Source: Aculops lycopersici (Eukaryota; Arthropoda; Arachnida; Trombidiformes; Eriophyidae). From it: DNA of 64,000 bases. Within the stretch, counting starts at the first letter, position 1, and each line of letters starts with the position of its first letter. This document shows positions 50,180-62,309 of the stretch, piece after piece. Below the pieces are notes generated by a model, which was not told the origin of the DNA, searched no databases, and saw nothing but the letters and a program-made list of their open reading frames with translations. The DNA is taken from positions 146,342-210,341 of the forward strand of contig WNKI01000005.1 of assembly GCA_015350385.1 (NCBI GenBank), written 5' to 3'. A program made the translations under genes and the position numbers.

Positions 50180-50345
50180 GCATACACACACACACACACA
50201 CGCACACGCACACGCACACGCACACGCACACGCACACGCACACGCACACGCACACGCACACGCACACGCACACGCACACGCACACGCACACTCACCCACC
50301 CACACACCCACACAAACATACACACACACATGCACACACACAAAC
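50180..50345 (+). repeat. (CA)n and (CACACG)n microsatellite
   Basis: A CA run passes into about 15 copies of the hexamer CACACG (about 50199-50290), then back to CA-rich DNA. Alternating purine-pyrimidine throughout. Confidence 0.95.
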
Positions 50346-52111
50346 CAACCGACTGACTTGCTATGTTGTCGCCTATGGCACTCGCGTGGCTAGCCTATGG
50401 CAAATGACACAAGAGGAGGAGGAGGAGGAGGAAGAGATGTCAACACGATAGTATCACAACAATTTACCATCGACAACAATAACAACATCACCATTGTTGC
50501 TCATCATTCGTCAGTTTATAGGGGGTGGTGGGGAGAGAAGGGGAGGCAAGGGGCAGAGAGCAAATGGGGAAGTTAACGCAGAGCGAGCGATAAGGACAAA
50601 CGGCGACGAATCGCTATGCGCATAGCGACCCACTGCCGTCGCCGCCAAGCTAGCTTTCCAAGTTGAGGCGGCGCCAGATGGGGGTGGAAATTCCTACCTA
50701 CTGCTTTCCCCTGTTTGCTGGGCACACTAACTCATGATTGCCGCCTCCAAGCTCAAAGTTGGCAGGCAGTTAAGGGACACGAAGGGAGTTTGCAATTGCG
50801 GAGAGTTCAGTCTAAGGAGGTTGTACCACATGGACGCACAAGGCGCTTGTCTAGTCAAAACTTATGGAACAAAACCCAACAAATCCAGGCTACTGGATTA
50901 TGCACGAAGATTACAGCTTGGGCGAGCGAGACAGTTTCGACTAGTTGCGGCAAGTCTAGCGCAATCACTAACACGACTACATCGACTAAGACCATGCAAA
51001 ACGACATGACTGAGCTAGCGCCACTAGCGCCGCCACTTGTCGCCGGCTAGTTGGCTGGTTGGTCCAATCTGTTGGTTGCAAAATTTGCACAAGACCAAGA
51101 CGACGACGACGACTAGCAGCCAGCGTAGGCTTCTGATACCAATCAAATCAGTCGATAGATCAATCTGATTATTGATCCATCGCACACTTGTTGTTGTTGT
51201 TTCCAATTATTTGTCGACTTTTTTGTCAATACTCCTGGCCGACGAATGACAGCGCCGGCTGCTCGTCGCAATGCGAAAGACCATCGTGTTTAGCTTGTAT
51301 TACTTTTCTCTTCCCCTCTCTCATTTCTGCTTCCACTGCTGCAAAAACGTCAGCCATAACTACACCCAGCTGGCGAGAATGCAACTAAAGTGGCGATGGC
51401 GTGGGTCAGATTGACCAGATCTCAAATGGCAGCACCAGCAACAGCAGCGGTGATGTTAGGGAAACCAATAGAGAGTCTATGGAACAAAAGCGTTCGTGGG
51501 CGCAATAGCCAAAAAAGAGCAACACGGCAGATTCCCGGAGATTGAGAGATCCCGCTATCGAGTTGTAGTTGGCCAATGGGCTGCAGTAGCAACTAGCACG
51601 CTAGCTTGCCATGCACTCAATGAAAGATGGAGAGAGAAAGAGGGATCTTGGCCACACCCCTAGTCATCATCCTGTGCAAATAGACGACGGATACTTTGTA
51701 ATTGTAGCAACATCGACATCTACACAGAGGCGGCACATAGCTAACAATAAGACTTTAGGTGCTGGTTCAGCTGGCAACTGACTTTCAATGGAAGCTTTGG
51801 AAGTTGGAACATTGGAAGTTGTAGAGCGAAATTTAGCTCAATCATTCTAGCGGGGTCGCCTTACATTCTTCTGATATGTTGCCATGTTGCACTAATCCGA
51901 TGGTAAATAATTTGACATCGCCACGTTGAGTGATGACGAATCCAACCTTCTAAGAGCGTAAAATCACACGAGTCGTCGGCCTTTGCAATTATTTGCAGAT
52001 TGTCGCCGTTCGATGGCCTTTAAACAAAAATCATTAAAATCTCTTTGCCCTCGTATCTATTTGATCACAAGCTAAAGGGCAGCGCAATAAAGTCGTTAGA
52101 TAGAGGGTAAC

Positions 52112-52142
52112 CCGCGAGAACCACTTGTTGTGGTTCTCGCGG
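52112..52142. repeat. perfect hairpin, 13-bp stem and 5-nt loop
   Basis: CCGCGAGAACCAC, loop TTGTT, then the exact complement GTGGTTCTCGCGG. It lies about 800 bp beyond the stop of the minus-strand DIP-like gene. Confidence 0.85.
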
Positions 52143-52924
52143 AGAGAGGAGGCGACCCCGGTACAGAATTGAGCGAGATGTCAGGTGAGTGAAAGTCGAT
52201 TGCTCAGGTGAGGAGTTAAACCTGTCTCGTCTAATGATAGCAACAGCAATCAGTGCAAATAGTGCGACGAGATAAAACTGGAAACAATGTTAGAACAATG
52301 AACGACTAGCTTGCTTGCTGGTCCTTATTTAAGAGAAGAGTTGAGTCCAGGATTTGAACAAAACTAATGGGTTTATATCCGTTTATTGGTCTAAGTTACG
52401 GCTTCTCTGTTGCTATTGTTGCTGCTGTTGCTCCCGAAGCTAATGTGATTGTCCCAGTAATCCAATCCTCTTTGATGGGATCATCATTCTCAATTCTGAT
52501 TCGTTGCTAGTTTAAATGGTAGCTCTCGTTCTTGTTGTCGGGGTTGTTGTTAATCTTACGTTGTCACCTACGGTTGATTCAAGCTTAACGCTGTAGGTTA
52601 ACGACTTCAACTCGTTAAATGATCTCCAACAAGTACAATTACAAGTCATCTATATGTAAGAGTCGACAGGTGCACTCAACTCAGTGCTCCTCTGGCGTTC
52701 CTTGCTGATGGTGACAATAACAGAGAAAGAGAGAGAGGCACTTATTGGGGTTGCTCTCAGCCGTAATCAACTAAATTTTAGTTGTTTCCTTGTTTCTAAA
52801 TTAACAGCAGCAAGTGAGCGACAGCAACAGCAACACAACAACAGCAGACGTCTAGAGGATTTAGGGTTCGAGTTTTGTGGGCTCCAGTAGTGGCGGCTAC
52901 TGGTGATGCTATTGTGACGGCAGA

Positions 52925-54800
52925 TTATTGTGGCGGGAACAGTGACAAAATAGTGATAGATAACAACAACAGCGATAACATGATCAACAAGTGAGAGTTT
53001 GCGTGACTCATGACTGGTGAGGCGATGGCTTGCGACGCAGACGAGCTCGCTGAATCGTCGGCCATGGATCCGCCGCGACTGCCGCCACTTCCACCGGAAG
53101 CCGAGCGCTGGATCCACGAGGAGCGCGTGTGAGCTCGGGGGTTTAGAATTGGTCCATGCTGCTTCGCCGGTTTGCTCGCCTGATCGTTGAGCTGCGTATC
53201 GGCGGATTGTCGCGATGTGCCGCCGAGACTGCCAAAGAAGCCACCTGTTGATGAGGGTTGAGGTGCCGCCGCCGCTGCTTGAGTTTCGTACACCTTGATG
53301 GCGCTCGATTGGATGCCAAGCGAGTTTTTAACTATACACTTGTACCAGGCAAAGTCGGCCCGTTCCAATTTGCGCACCGTCAGCGCCATGTGCATCTTGT
53401 CCGGTGCCATTTGCTTGATCACAATCTCAAACTTATCACTGTTGGTCAGCTCGTCGTGTTCAATTAACGAGGCGTCGTCGCTCAACGCGGCCGCGATGAC
53501 TTCGGTTGAGGTTGAGCCCTGGGCCACGCCCTCCTGCATGCTCAACAGGCGCGACCCGCCGCTATTACCACTGCTGCTGCCGCCGCCGCTGCTTATGCTC
53601 ATTGTTGAACCACCAATACGAGTGGAGGGCATTCGAACCCAGTGATAGCTACCCAGTGGATTGAGCTCAATGTAACAGTTTAGCGTTAGCTCGGGTTCGT
53701 TCAATGGCGCTCCCACTTCCGTTTCCGGCAGTCTAATTATGGGACTGAATTGTACATCTAAAACCTGGCGGCGGCTTGCCGAGGGTTGCACTCCATTGGA
53801 GGCTATGCACAGGTAGGCACCAGCTTGAAGTCGGTGCACTGGACCCAGGGTTAGATTTGGACCATCGACTTTGGCCACGCCCTCCGAGTTCGGACCGTCC
53901 ACAAGGATCGCCTGGCCGTCCTCTCGGCGCCAGGTGATTTCGGGCGTCGGATGTCCGCCGGCCTTACAGGTTAAGGTTGTGTTTGTTCCTTCGGTCACAA
54001 CGATGAGTCCTTGAGCTGAAGCAATAGCCGATGCTTGATCTTGTGCTCCGGCCGAGTCTTGTCTCGATAGAGCCTGCGCTGGGTCCACTTGTTCCGCGAA
54101 GGCGGGCGGCGTCAGCACGTCGAGATAGCCGACGGCGAATTTCATAGGCACCGAGTTGATTTGGCACATGTAGCCGCCCTGTAGAAATTAGGTTGGGTTT
54201 TTGAATTGTTAGCTTACGGAGTGACAAATTATCAGAGACTTATGACCTCGGGTTAGCGAGTGAAGTAAAAACACTTACCTTGTCTGAAGGTTGGACATTT
54301 TTAATGGTCAATACAAACTCCTTGCCATCGTCGCTATTCAAACCAAAGCGATAATTTCTTGTGATTACATTATTGTGTATCGTCAGGATTCCCTTGTCCT
54401 CCACGCGAAGCCAGGCAGTTTTGAAGTTACCTAGATCCTTGATCCGACAAGACAATTGAGCGTCGCGGCCCACAGCAACTGTCTGGTTTCCAATGGGCGC
54501 CTCAAAGTCGGGCACTGGCGGTGGTTGGGTTGTAGTGGAGGGGGCGGTCGCTGCGACTGTTGCGGTGGTGGCTGCCGAACCGTCGAGAACCTGTGGAGGG
54601 TCTAAAACTAGATTTCTACTTTTGGATGCTAATAATAATAATGAACTTGCGGCTATTGATTGGCGAGGTAGTTGATTGAAGTGAGGTTGGCATTTTGCAA
54701 TTTGTAAGTTAAGTATCATCAACGAGGAGATCAATTGAATTAGTATTGTGCATTGCAGTGTCAGTCGAAGCAACTTGTTGTGTTTGTTGATCGGGAACAT
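52925..54800 (-). CDS. DIP/Lachesin-like three-Ig cell-surface protein (two exons)
   Basis: Exon 1 is 54800-54279 and exon 2 is 54178-52925, joined in phase 0 across a 100-nt GT-AG intron (54278-54179), giving 591 residues. The N-terminus has a hydrophobic signal or anchor (about 10-36). Ig1 is split by the intron: AVGRDAQLSCRIKDLGNFKTAW ... VQPSDK|GGYMCQINSVPMKFAVGYLDV. The YMCQINS-PM-VGYLDV-PP pattern is typical of Dpr-interacting proteins and Lachesin. Ig2 has TLTCKAGGHPTPEITWRRED and GAYLCIASNGV. Ig3 runs from LTLNCYIELNPLGSYHWVR to FAWYKCIVKNSLG and has a Ser/Gly insert. A C-terminal hydrophobic tail (LLIMLSLLLLSITILSLF) after small residues suggests a GPI anchor. These proteins act in synaptic partner recognition and septate junctions. 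Which DIP/Lachesin paralogue it is cannot be told. Confidence 0.85.
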
Positions 54801-57800
54801 TTCATCTTGGTATCACCATGCGGTGCAATCTTATCTGTTGTCTACGTTTGCTGGTCATCAAGTTGCACGTGAACCCTGAAAAAATGAACTCAAGCTCTCA
54901 TCTATTTGCTCACAGCTGACACTCGACTTCCGGTCGAATATAAAATTCCTCCTATCGCTCTCAAATAGAAGTGACGTTGTTGTTTTTTCTGTTCACTCGT
55001 CTTCCTCGCTGTACAATATAAAGTGTAAACTCTCTCCTCTCAAAACGACTAATCAATTGATTTGTTGGCTGCCTTAATGACTCCCCATTGTCCTCTCAAG
55101 TTGCAACCTAACAAGTGGCCTCTGTGTTGATAGTGTCAATAGTGGAGCACAGAGCAAATAGACGGAGTGTAAAAACGACGCTCTTGCACACAGTGAGCCG
55201 GGCAAATGGACGAGCGCAAAGTGGCCACTCAAATCTCGAGTGGCGTTAAATTAACTAACCGTCAGTATGGACTTCTGCCGCCATCGACTAGTAAGAGCAA
55301 CCAAAATGATGACGATGATGAGTCTTGGTTAGCGCAACTAAATCACTTGCTAGAGAGATAGTGAGTGAGGGAAACTCACACAGTCAATTAATTGACCGAA
55401 AAGAGCAGAGACAAACTCGTTGTTGGTGGTCTGCCTCTCCTGTTGCTACTGCTGCTGCTCTAGTCTCAATCACTTCTGTTGCTATCGCGGCTGCTGTTGC
55501 TTCTGGCGTAACCTCAGCTAATATGATCACTCCTCTCGCTCGATTTACCTGCCAAACTCACGACTCGAGCATCCGGCGAGCTCGCGATCTCTCTTCAATT
55601 TTGATGGACTTGTGGCTTCCCATGTGAGTGGCATGGACCGATAGAGCTCTTCTGTGGCGAATCAACTTTTCATTTAGTCAATTCAAGGACTCTTCGTTGT
55701 CGGCGTCGTCGTCGTTGTCGTCGTCGACCTCCCAAAGTTTAAATCAACTTGGCCACGAAAACTGAACTAAACTAAACTAAAACTCAGCCAACCACCAAAA
55801 CGCCGACCAAATGAGACCCACATAAAGTCAATGAAACGAAGCCGGCAATCGAAGTGGCTGCTGATTAGTGACCACCGACCAGACGGTCAACTATGCTACT
55901 GGCGCCAGCAACTTGTGGCTGCTGGCTTGCAAGCGCCAGTTGCCAGCAAGCGAAACAAATTAGCTAATAGAGACCGAAACCTTTGGCTTGAATTTGATGG
56001 TCGCGCGATTACGTCGAACGAATGACATTGACTTGTCCGTCTTTCTCTCTCTCTCTCTCTCTCTCCGGCTGTCTATTTGCTATTTTCGAGCTACCATTTG
56101 GAAATTCAATTTTACGCCCGCTCATTGGCTCGTCACCGTCCGTTTGAGTTCCATTTTGATGCTGTCAATCGGTAGGAGAACACACTTTCGTTTCATTGGA
56201 ATTGGGAATCAGAACGCGGAATCAAAACGCTCGACTTACTTAACTTTTACTGGGTCAAAACAGCAGATATCTAGTGCATTGGTCGACGCCGTCGTAATAC
56301 TAGCCATCAATTTGAGGACCCAAATGGGGCCGAGTAAATGGTCGCAGAATTTGATTGAATCTCCCCGTTGGCCATAGTAATAATAAAAATTAACCGACGA
56401 GCACTAAGCACTTAATCTGGTTTATCTGAGGCAGAGAAATTTAGCATCGTATTGCGTTACGTTGCGCTGAGTTTCATTGCGCTTCGGGCGACGCTAATGA
56501 TGATCGTTCAATCAACAGGTGGACTCCTAAACTATTCCATCTCCAGCTCGTTTCTCTCCTCTTTGGAATCGAATGCTTTAGCTCGCAAACAGGCGAGCTA
56601 TTGAAGTTTCACCGATTAGATGGAGCCCATCGAAAGCCGTGAGAGCGCCCAACTCGCGGGAGATAATCTCAAGTGGCGCCAAACTTTTTTGCTCCACCTT
56701 TCTTTTCGAGGCTACAACCACAACAGCAGCATTCTTTTTTCTTAAAGTAAAAACTCTTACCTAATCAAAGCGCAGTGCATCAGACAACATTCTAGATGAA
56801 AGCCAAGCGAGTCGTTTGGCTCAGTCGAAAAGACAAACAAACAGACTCGCGATGACCTGTTGTGCGCCAACAACCGGATTCAAGGTTAGCGCAAAGTCAA
56901 GGGGGCGAGTTGTTTTTGCATACAAATTCAGTGCGAGGATACCTTCTCGCCGGATACTTGTTGCGTGAAAGAGAGGAGCCAAAAGATGAAGCCAAGGAGA
57001 GGGAGGCAGAGGGAAAGAAGAACAAAGTAGTTGTGCAAGTAATTGGACTCGTGCAGAGAGCGAGACAGGAACAGTGGGGCAAAGTCAGGTTTCTCGTTTC
57101 AGTTCACCTTTCACCAGTTAATTAAGCGTATGATTTGCTCGCCATCGATTCGTGAAGTTTCTCGCAACTTGTACAGATGAATTCTCCTTTGCAATTCTCC
57201 ACTTGCCATGGAGTTGTGGCAAATGGAGTTGTGGTGGTGCAGAAAAATAAAGCACAATTTCAGCAGACCGGGCCACCGAGTGACCACCAACGAAGCGCTC
57301 CGGCGGCTCGGGTTCACGGACACTCGTTTTTGGAATCTCAATTTTCTTTATTAGAGGAGGAGCAGAGACTCTTGCATCACGAAGTTGGTTTTGCTTGAGC
57401 CGGTATAATATTTTCAGGGAAAACCAGCGGCGTTCAGCTGATTTGGTTACAGTCAGAGAGAGAGAGAGAGTTTTGCATGGCGCGTTCGCCGAGCAACAGG
57501 TTGCTTGCGATGATCAGATTGGCAGGACACAGCAGAGCCTGCTCACTGACACGCCGATGACGCCGACCCTCTGCTGCTGCTGTTACTAGCGAGTTGTGGT
57601 TGCTGTTTGCTAGAGGTATGCTTGGATTATGATGAATATTCACGGGCCTAAATACTGCTCTTTCTTTCGAGTGTTTAGTTGTTCCATCGTTCCATGTATC
57701 AGTCAAAATAACGACACCGAACACGGTGGCGACGAGGCGCGCGCGCCAACTCCTCCACTGACCTCAAGGCGACTGTTTATCCTTGAAGGAAAAGAAGTCT

Positions 57801-59014
57801 GCAGTTTGATAGCTGTCTAGTCATCTATGTGGTTGGCTGGCGAGCTAGCTAGCTGGCGTGCTCCCACTAATGAGATGATTGCCTCTGATAAGCGTGTCAG
57901 TGGGAGACAAAAAGCTTGGCAATAAGCAAAAACAAGAGCAAGGGCAGAGCGAAGAGAAGTTCATGACGATTGTATGTGTGTGGCAGAGATGAACTTGAAA
58001 GAAAGATAGAAAGGGAGTTGGAGTTTCTCGAGGTACCTGAAAGCCATTGTATTGAGTCAATTTCCGGCAACTCAACCCCTCTACCTGGTTCCTTGTGTCA
58101 AAAAGACAAATAGTAAAAACTCTCGTCAACTTTCGTAGAAGTTCAATTATCGAAACTGCGTAAGAGTAGAGAGAATGCTCACGGTCAAATCGGGCAAGTG
58201 TGTGACGGATATTGGAAACATGAGCACAGCGAGCTGCGATTAGCAAATCGTTCTTAGGCCTGCAACTAGCAACTTGTTGCTGCTGTTTCTGCTGCACTAA
58301 TGGCGCCGCCAGCCACTGCTACGGCCATCACTTTTTCTCGGCCGATTGCTTGGGTGTCGATAGAAAAAGACCAATAGGAAATACAGATGCAAACCCAACT
58401 TTCAATTGCAACAGTGCCGAAGATTCTTCGGCTCCATTGCAATGCTAATAGACGTCCAGCGAGAGAAAGATAAACTTGCTCACCTTAGAATGAGCCGGTT
58501 TGGCCGTGGAAAGTTGCACTTGTCAATTTTGTTGTGGCATTCTCCCGGCTAGTGGTCAGCTAACAACCCGACGGCAGCTTAAGGTCGGCGGCTCATAACT
58601 CGGCTGCAACTTTCACTGTTCTCTATTCCCTATTTGCATCTCATGTTGCTACTTTCCTGCCATACCTGTTGCAGGTTGTGTTACTTTATAGCCACTTGTT
58701 GCCGCAGCCGCAACAACAACAACAACAACAACAACAGCAACTGCAACAACAACTAGCTAGACGTAGCCTGTGGTTACCTCTCTGGTCACTCGCTCGCAGC
58801 ACAGCTTTGGCAATCGTTGAGCCACCAAGCTCACCTGTCTGCAGGTCATTTTGTTGCAAATTCAAGCCCTGTCTGCCGAGCGCGCCGATGATTAACTTAC
58901 TCCAGCCAAGACTCTGTTGTTAATGGCGCTTAAGCTGGCCACCACGAGACCGAGCGAAATCGAAACTCGTCGTCATCGGCGTCGAATTTTCGAAATTCCG
59001 AGGAGATTTTCGAG
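54801..59014. other. gene-free interval between the DIP-like gene and the Lys/Val/Pro-repeat gene
   Basis: About 4.2 kb with no supported gene. It contains the upstream region of the DIP-like gene, TCG-type triplet runs near 55700, a (TC)n run near 56045-56065, an (AG)n run near 57455-57470 and a CAA-type run near 58708-58760. Open frames along the CAA/CAG run are low-complexity only. Confidence 0.4.
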
Positions 59015-59023
59015 TATAAATAG
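59015..59023 (+). promoter_or_regulatory. TATA box (TATAAATAG) of the Lys/Val/Pro-repeat gene
   Basis: TATAAATAG is followed about 31 nt later by a TCATC initiator-like site (A near 59046), giving a 5' UTR of about 165 nt. Confidence 0.55.
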
Positions 59024-59211
59024 TCTGCAACACTTCATTTGAATCATCATCTTTATATTTGCCATCGTGAAGTGAGCAACCAAAAGAAAACCAAAAAGAA
59101 AATACTAATCCAACCGAGAGATCGAACCAAGAACCGGAAGTTCACCTCACAAGAGTCTAGAGTTTAGAGAATCTAACCAAAGTTTAACGACAAAGTCAAA
59201 CAACGATCAAT

Positions 59212-59895
59212 ATGAAGTTTATGGTAAATATCATCCCGGCTAGTAGAGAGGCAAGATATCTAATGAATCCTAAGACAACTAACCATTCTGATCATCACAA
59301 ATCCAACTATCAACAGTCGAGCAAGAGTCTTGCTATCTGCGCCACAGTTTTGGTGGTCGCACTGGCAGTGGCCTCAATGGCTGACGCCACAAAGGAGTAC
59401 AAGGAAAAAGAGTACAAGGAGAAGCCCAAGAAGGTACACATTGTTCACGTGCCAAAGCCTGTGTTCATTAAACAAAAGGTTTACGTGCAAGTCGAAAAGA
59501 AGGTTCCCGTCTACAAGTACAAGCCAATCTTCATTCCAAAGCCAATCATTGTGAAGAAGATTGAAAAGGTGCCAGTATACAAGAAGATCGCTGTCATCCA
59601 AAAGGTTAAGGTGCCGGTGATTAAGAAGGTCCCATACCCAGTGGTTGTGAAGAAGATGAAGGTAAGTTTAGTGCGGTGATTGGCTTGCAGAGCATTTAAC
59701 CATCTTCTCTTTATGATTTCGAGGAGAAAAAACTAACCGACTCTACCTCTGTGTCATACTTTGGATCAGTTGGTCAAGGTGCCAGTGTTCATGAAGGAGA
59801 AGAAGCACAAGGAGTACATGGAGGCTTACAAGGGCGATCACCAAGAGGAGCAACACATTGAGACCCAACAGCAACAGCATGACTTTAGATCGTAG
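59212..59895 (+). CDS. secreted Lys/Val/Pro-repeat structural protein (three exons)
   Basis: Best model: exon 1 59212-59223 (MKFM), exon 2 59317-59661, exon 3 59770-59895, about 160 residues. The first intron (59224-59316, 93 nt, GTAAAT...CAACAG) is in frame and stop-free, so the region also reads as one continuous frame. Splicing it out places the hydrophobic stretch LAICATVLVVALAVASMADA directly after MKFMSSKS as a normal signal peptide, which favours the spliced form. The second intron is 108 nt (GTAAGT...GATCAG), phase 0. The mature protein is KEYKEKEYKEKPKK followed by repeated units alternating Lys-Lys-Val/Ile, Pro-Val/Ile and Tyr-Lys, such as KKVPVYKYK and KKIEKVPVYKK, then an acidic Gln/His tail. 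Such basic VP/KV repeats occur in arthropod cuticle and other extracellular structural proteins. The exact role is unknown. AATAAA is at 60169-60174. Confidence 0.75.
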
Positions 59896-60385
59896 ATGCG
59901 AACTTTCTCGTTGATTGAATTACACTAATTATCACAATCGTAATAATCTCATTATGTAACCGGAAACTGCCATCCTCACGTAATAATCAATTCCAATCAC
60001 TTGAACTATTAAAATCAATTTGAGATCTTCATATCTTCTAATTATGAATGACGAAACATAACCTAAAATACCACCAGATCTGACGACAGTAAAAATCACA
60101 ATAATAATAACAATAACAATCTCGGCAATAATATCAACCCTCTTGTACTCAACACTATGTATCAATATAATAAACAAAATTTAATCCATTGAACTTTTAG
60201 CGCTTCACAAGATGTTGTGTATCTTGGTCTCACTTGTTAGTCATCGAGCATTTGATTGGCGCCACCTGTGGCTAGTCAATCGAGCTATCAACCAATCAGT
60301 TGGAAGTCTTGGCGTGAAAGTTCACTGACGTGTGACAACAAAAGCTAGACCGACAGAAACAGGAACAAGTAAGTAGATCTAAGAC
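59896..60385. other. convergent 3' flanks of the repeat-protein gene and DUS2
   Basis: AT-rich 3' UTR-like DNA with AATAAA at 60169-60174 on the plus strand. No gene is seen. Confidence 0.45.
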
Positions 60386-61834
60386 TTACTGTGACGTTGA
60401 TTGCACCTCACTAATAGTTGTATCAACACTTGTTGTTGCTCCATTTACTCTCGCTCGATACTCGTCCAATTTAACAAACTCCAATTCACCACAGATCAAT
60501 AGAGCTGATGCCTGCTCGGCGTGTCGCTTGCTGCTTGAGAAGGTCTTGTTCAGGTATACTCTCTGCTTGTATTTTATGATACAATAATATCGGTTCTGCT
60601 TCCGCTCGATGGTTATAAACTCAGGCCGCTCGTCTTGAGGTGCCTTGCCGATATGATTCATTAGTTGGGCTTTAGGCGTCACAGGATCATAGAAGCGAGA
60701 AATGTATGGAATACTATCATTAACAAGTGGCAAATTGTCTAAGTTGAGGTCCTTCAGTTTATCACTGATAAATTGTTCCAATTCGTCGCCCTCAATCTCA
60801 CTAACATCATGGAATTTGCTTCGATAAGCAGACAATTTGTTCTCCTCATACCAGGAGCTAATTTCGAATAAATCACAGAAAGTCTTGTAGTTGAAAGTTT
60901 GATGAAATTCTCTTAGGAAATCACCACCAAAACATCCAGCCTTTAGCATGGATTGGATTGCATATTTTGAATTGGCAATACTGTTGTCGTATCTGACACA
61001 TAACTTGATAAACTCTTGCAAGACATCCTTGATAGGATCCATTTGATTATTCGATCTAAAAATGGACGGATTTCTCATAGCAATGCGAGCAATCATCACA
61101 GACGATGCTGTAGTTCTCTCTCTAAATTTCATTATGTCGTCGTAGGATTTGATGCTATTGGAACCACCATTTGCAATCACAGGTATGGAAACAGTTTCAA
61201 CTATTCTCTTGATGACATCGTCTTGATTTTCGTGCTGGGGTCGTTGCTCCTTAGTTCTGCCATGGACAGCTATTGCCGAGACTCCACACGACTCAATAAT
61301 CTTTACTAACTCAATTGTCTTGTGCACGTCAGGTAATAGTCTAATCTTGCACGTTACTGGAATGTCAAGGTTCTCGACACACGTGGTCAGTAGTTCCTTG
61401 ATTTGATCTGGTTTTTCGAGCATAGCGGCGCCCATCCCTCCTTTTAACGAGAAAGACTTTGGGCAGCCAAAGTTGAAGTCTAAACCTGCCACGTCGGATC
61501 GGGTCAGTTTTGCAACTTGGATCGCTCTCGTTGGATTATTTGATCCAAGTTGGAGTATCAATCGGTCGCGTTCCTCAGGACAGACTCTCAAAATGACCTC
61601 ACCCCGTTCATCAACAAAATCAATTGTGCCCAGAAGGTTGTTTTCTATCCTTTTGCATTCACACAGCCGATAATCGATGAGTTCCTCGGTGTACACTAAA
61701 TCGGCTCCATACTTCAGGCACAACAGTCGAAACGGTAGACTATTTTCGCGAACCATGGGCGCCAAAATAATCTTGTTGGCGTAGAGTTCAGGTCTCCTTT
61801 TTGCAATAAGTCTCTCATCTTGTCTTATTTCCAT
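60386..61834 (-). CDS. DUS2: tRNA-dihydrouridine synthase 2 (DUS2)
   Basis: 482-residue FMN enzyme that reduces U20 in the tRNA D-loop using NADPH. The TIM barrel begins NKIILAPMVRENSLPFRLL (about 20-38), with YGADLVYTEELID next. The catalytic Cys is in FNFGCPKSFSLKGGMGAAML (C124). AIAVHGRTKEQRP and PVIANGGSNS are the phosphate/FMN-binding and substrate regions. A C-terminal double-stranded RNA-binding domain (about 385-455, ending FSSSKRHAEQASALLICGEL) is the animal DUS2 hallmark and separates it from DUS1/3/4. Length matches the human protein (493). Intronless. It is divergent from the His-rich gene, with about 475 bp between the start codons. Confidence 0.95.
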   Translation of the reverse strand: MEIRQDERLIAKRRPELYANKIILAPMVRENSLPFRLLCLKYGADLVYTEELIDYRLCECKRIENNLLGTIDFVDERGEVILRVCPEERDRLILQLGSNNPTRAIQVAKLTRSDVAGLDFNFGCPKSFSLKGGMGAAMLEKPDQIKELLTTCVENLDIPVTCKIRLLPDVHKTIELVKIIESCGVSAIAVHGRTKEQRPQHENQDDVIKRIVETVSIPVIANGGSNSIKSYDDIMKFRERTTASSVMIARIAMRNPSIFRSNNQMDPIKDVLQEFIKLCVRYDNSIANSKYAIQSMLKAGCFGGDFLREFHQTFNYKTFCDLFEISSWYEENKLSAYRSKFHDVSEIEGDELEQFISDKLKDLNLDNLPLVNDSIPYISRFYDPVTPKAQLMNHIGKAPQDERPEFITIERKQNRYYCIIKYKQRVYLNKTFSSSKRHAEQASALLICGELEFVKLDEYRARVNGATTSVDTTISEVQSTSQ

Positions 61835-62309
61835 GTTGCTATTGTATAAACCGTTTCCAAGATCAAATATGATATTGAGAGTTCAATTTGTTTTATAAAG
61901 AATATTTGTGCCCGTGGCCCCGAAACTTGGAGAGGTAATTATAAATTTGCGACAACATGAAGCCCACGTTTTTCTGTTTGGCTCGTGTAACTGCAGGATT
62001 TTTTGCCACACGCAATCCCTGCAGGATAAGCGCGTGTTCTCTATCTCGCACGATCGCACCTGTGGACGCGCTTCACTTTCTCCTGCGTCATGTCCAGTCA
62101 AGCGTATAATCTAGATTTTGCTAATTATCACCCAATGGCTTTCTCGACACTTGTCTCATAGACATGCACTGATCTGGAAACAAATGCCACCAGCCGTTCA
62201 TCTGTATATTTCGCACAAGTATATAAACTCGACAAGATTCCACTGGAAAAATCACACATGGATTGAGCAACAAGCAATCAAGAGCAATCTAATCAACAGG
62301 AAACTCAAG
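61835..62309. promoter_or_regulatory. divergent promoter region of DUS2 and the His-rich gene
   Basis: 475 bp between opposed start codons. The plus-strand TATATAAA at 62220-62227 lies about 85 bp before the ATG of the His-rich protein. No TATA box is obvious for DUS2. The open frame extending upstream of 62310 has no suitable ATG or signal peptide. Confidence 0.5.

Larger units (their letters stand above)
48753..52924. other. gene-free interval between ODC and the DIP-like gene
   Basis: About 4.2 kb with no supported gene. It holds the ODC promoter/5' UTR at the left and the 3' UTR of the minus-strand DIP-like gene at the right (minus AATAAA at 52382-52387). It also contains a 12-bp palindrome GCCACCGGTGGC (49064-49075), a CACACG-rich microsatellite (about 50180-50345), a GGA run near 50413 and a 13-bp-stem hairpin (52112-52142). 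Open frames through the CA repeat are artefacts of the repeat. Confidence 0.4.

Noticed and set aside
50116..50451. Frames through the CA/CACACG array
   Set aside because: They exist only because the repeat has no stop codons.
54801..59014. Gene prediction in the long interval left of the repeat-protein gene
   Set aside because: All frames are short or driven by CAA, TCG, TC or AG repeats.
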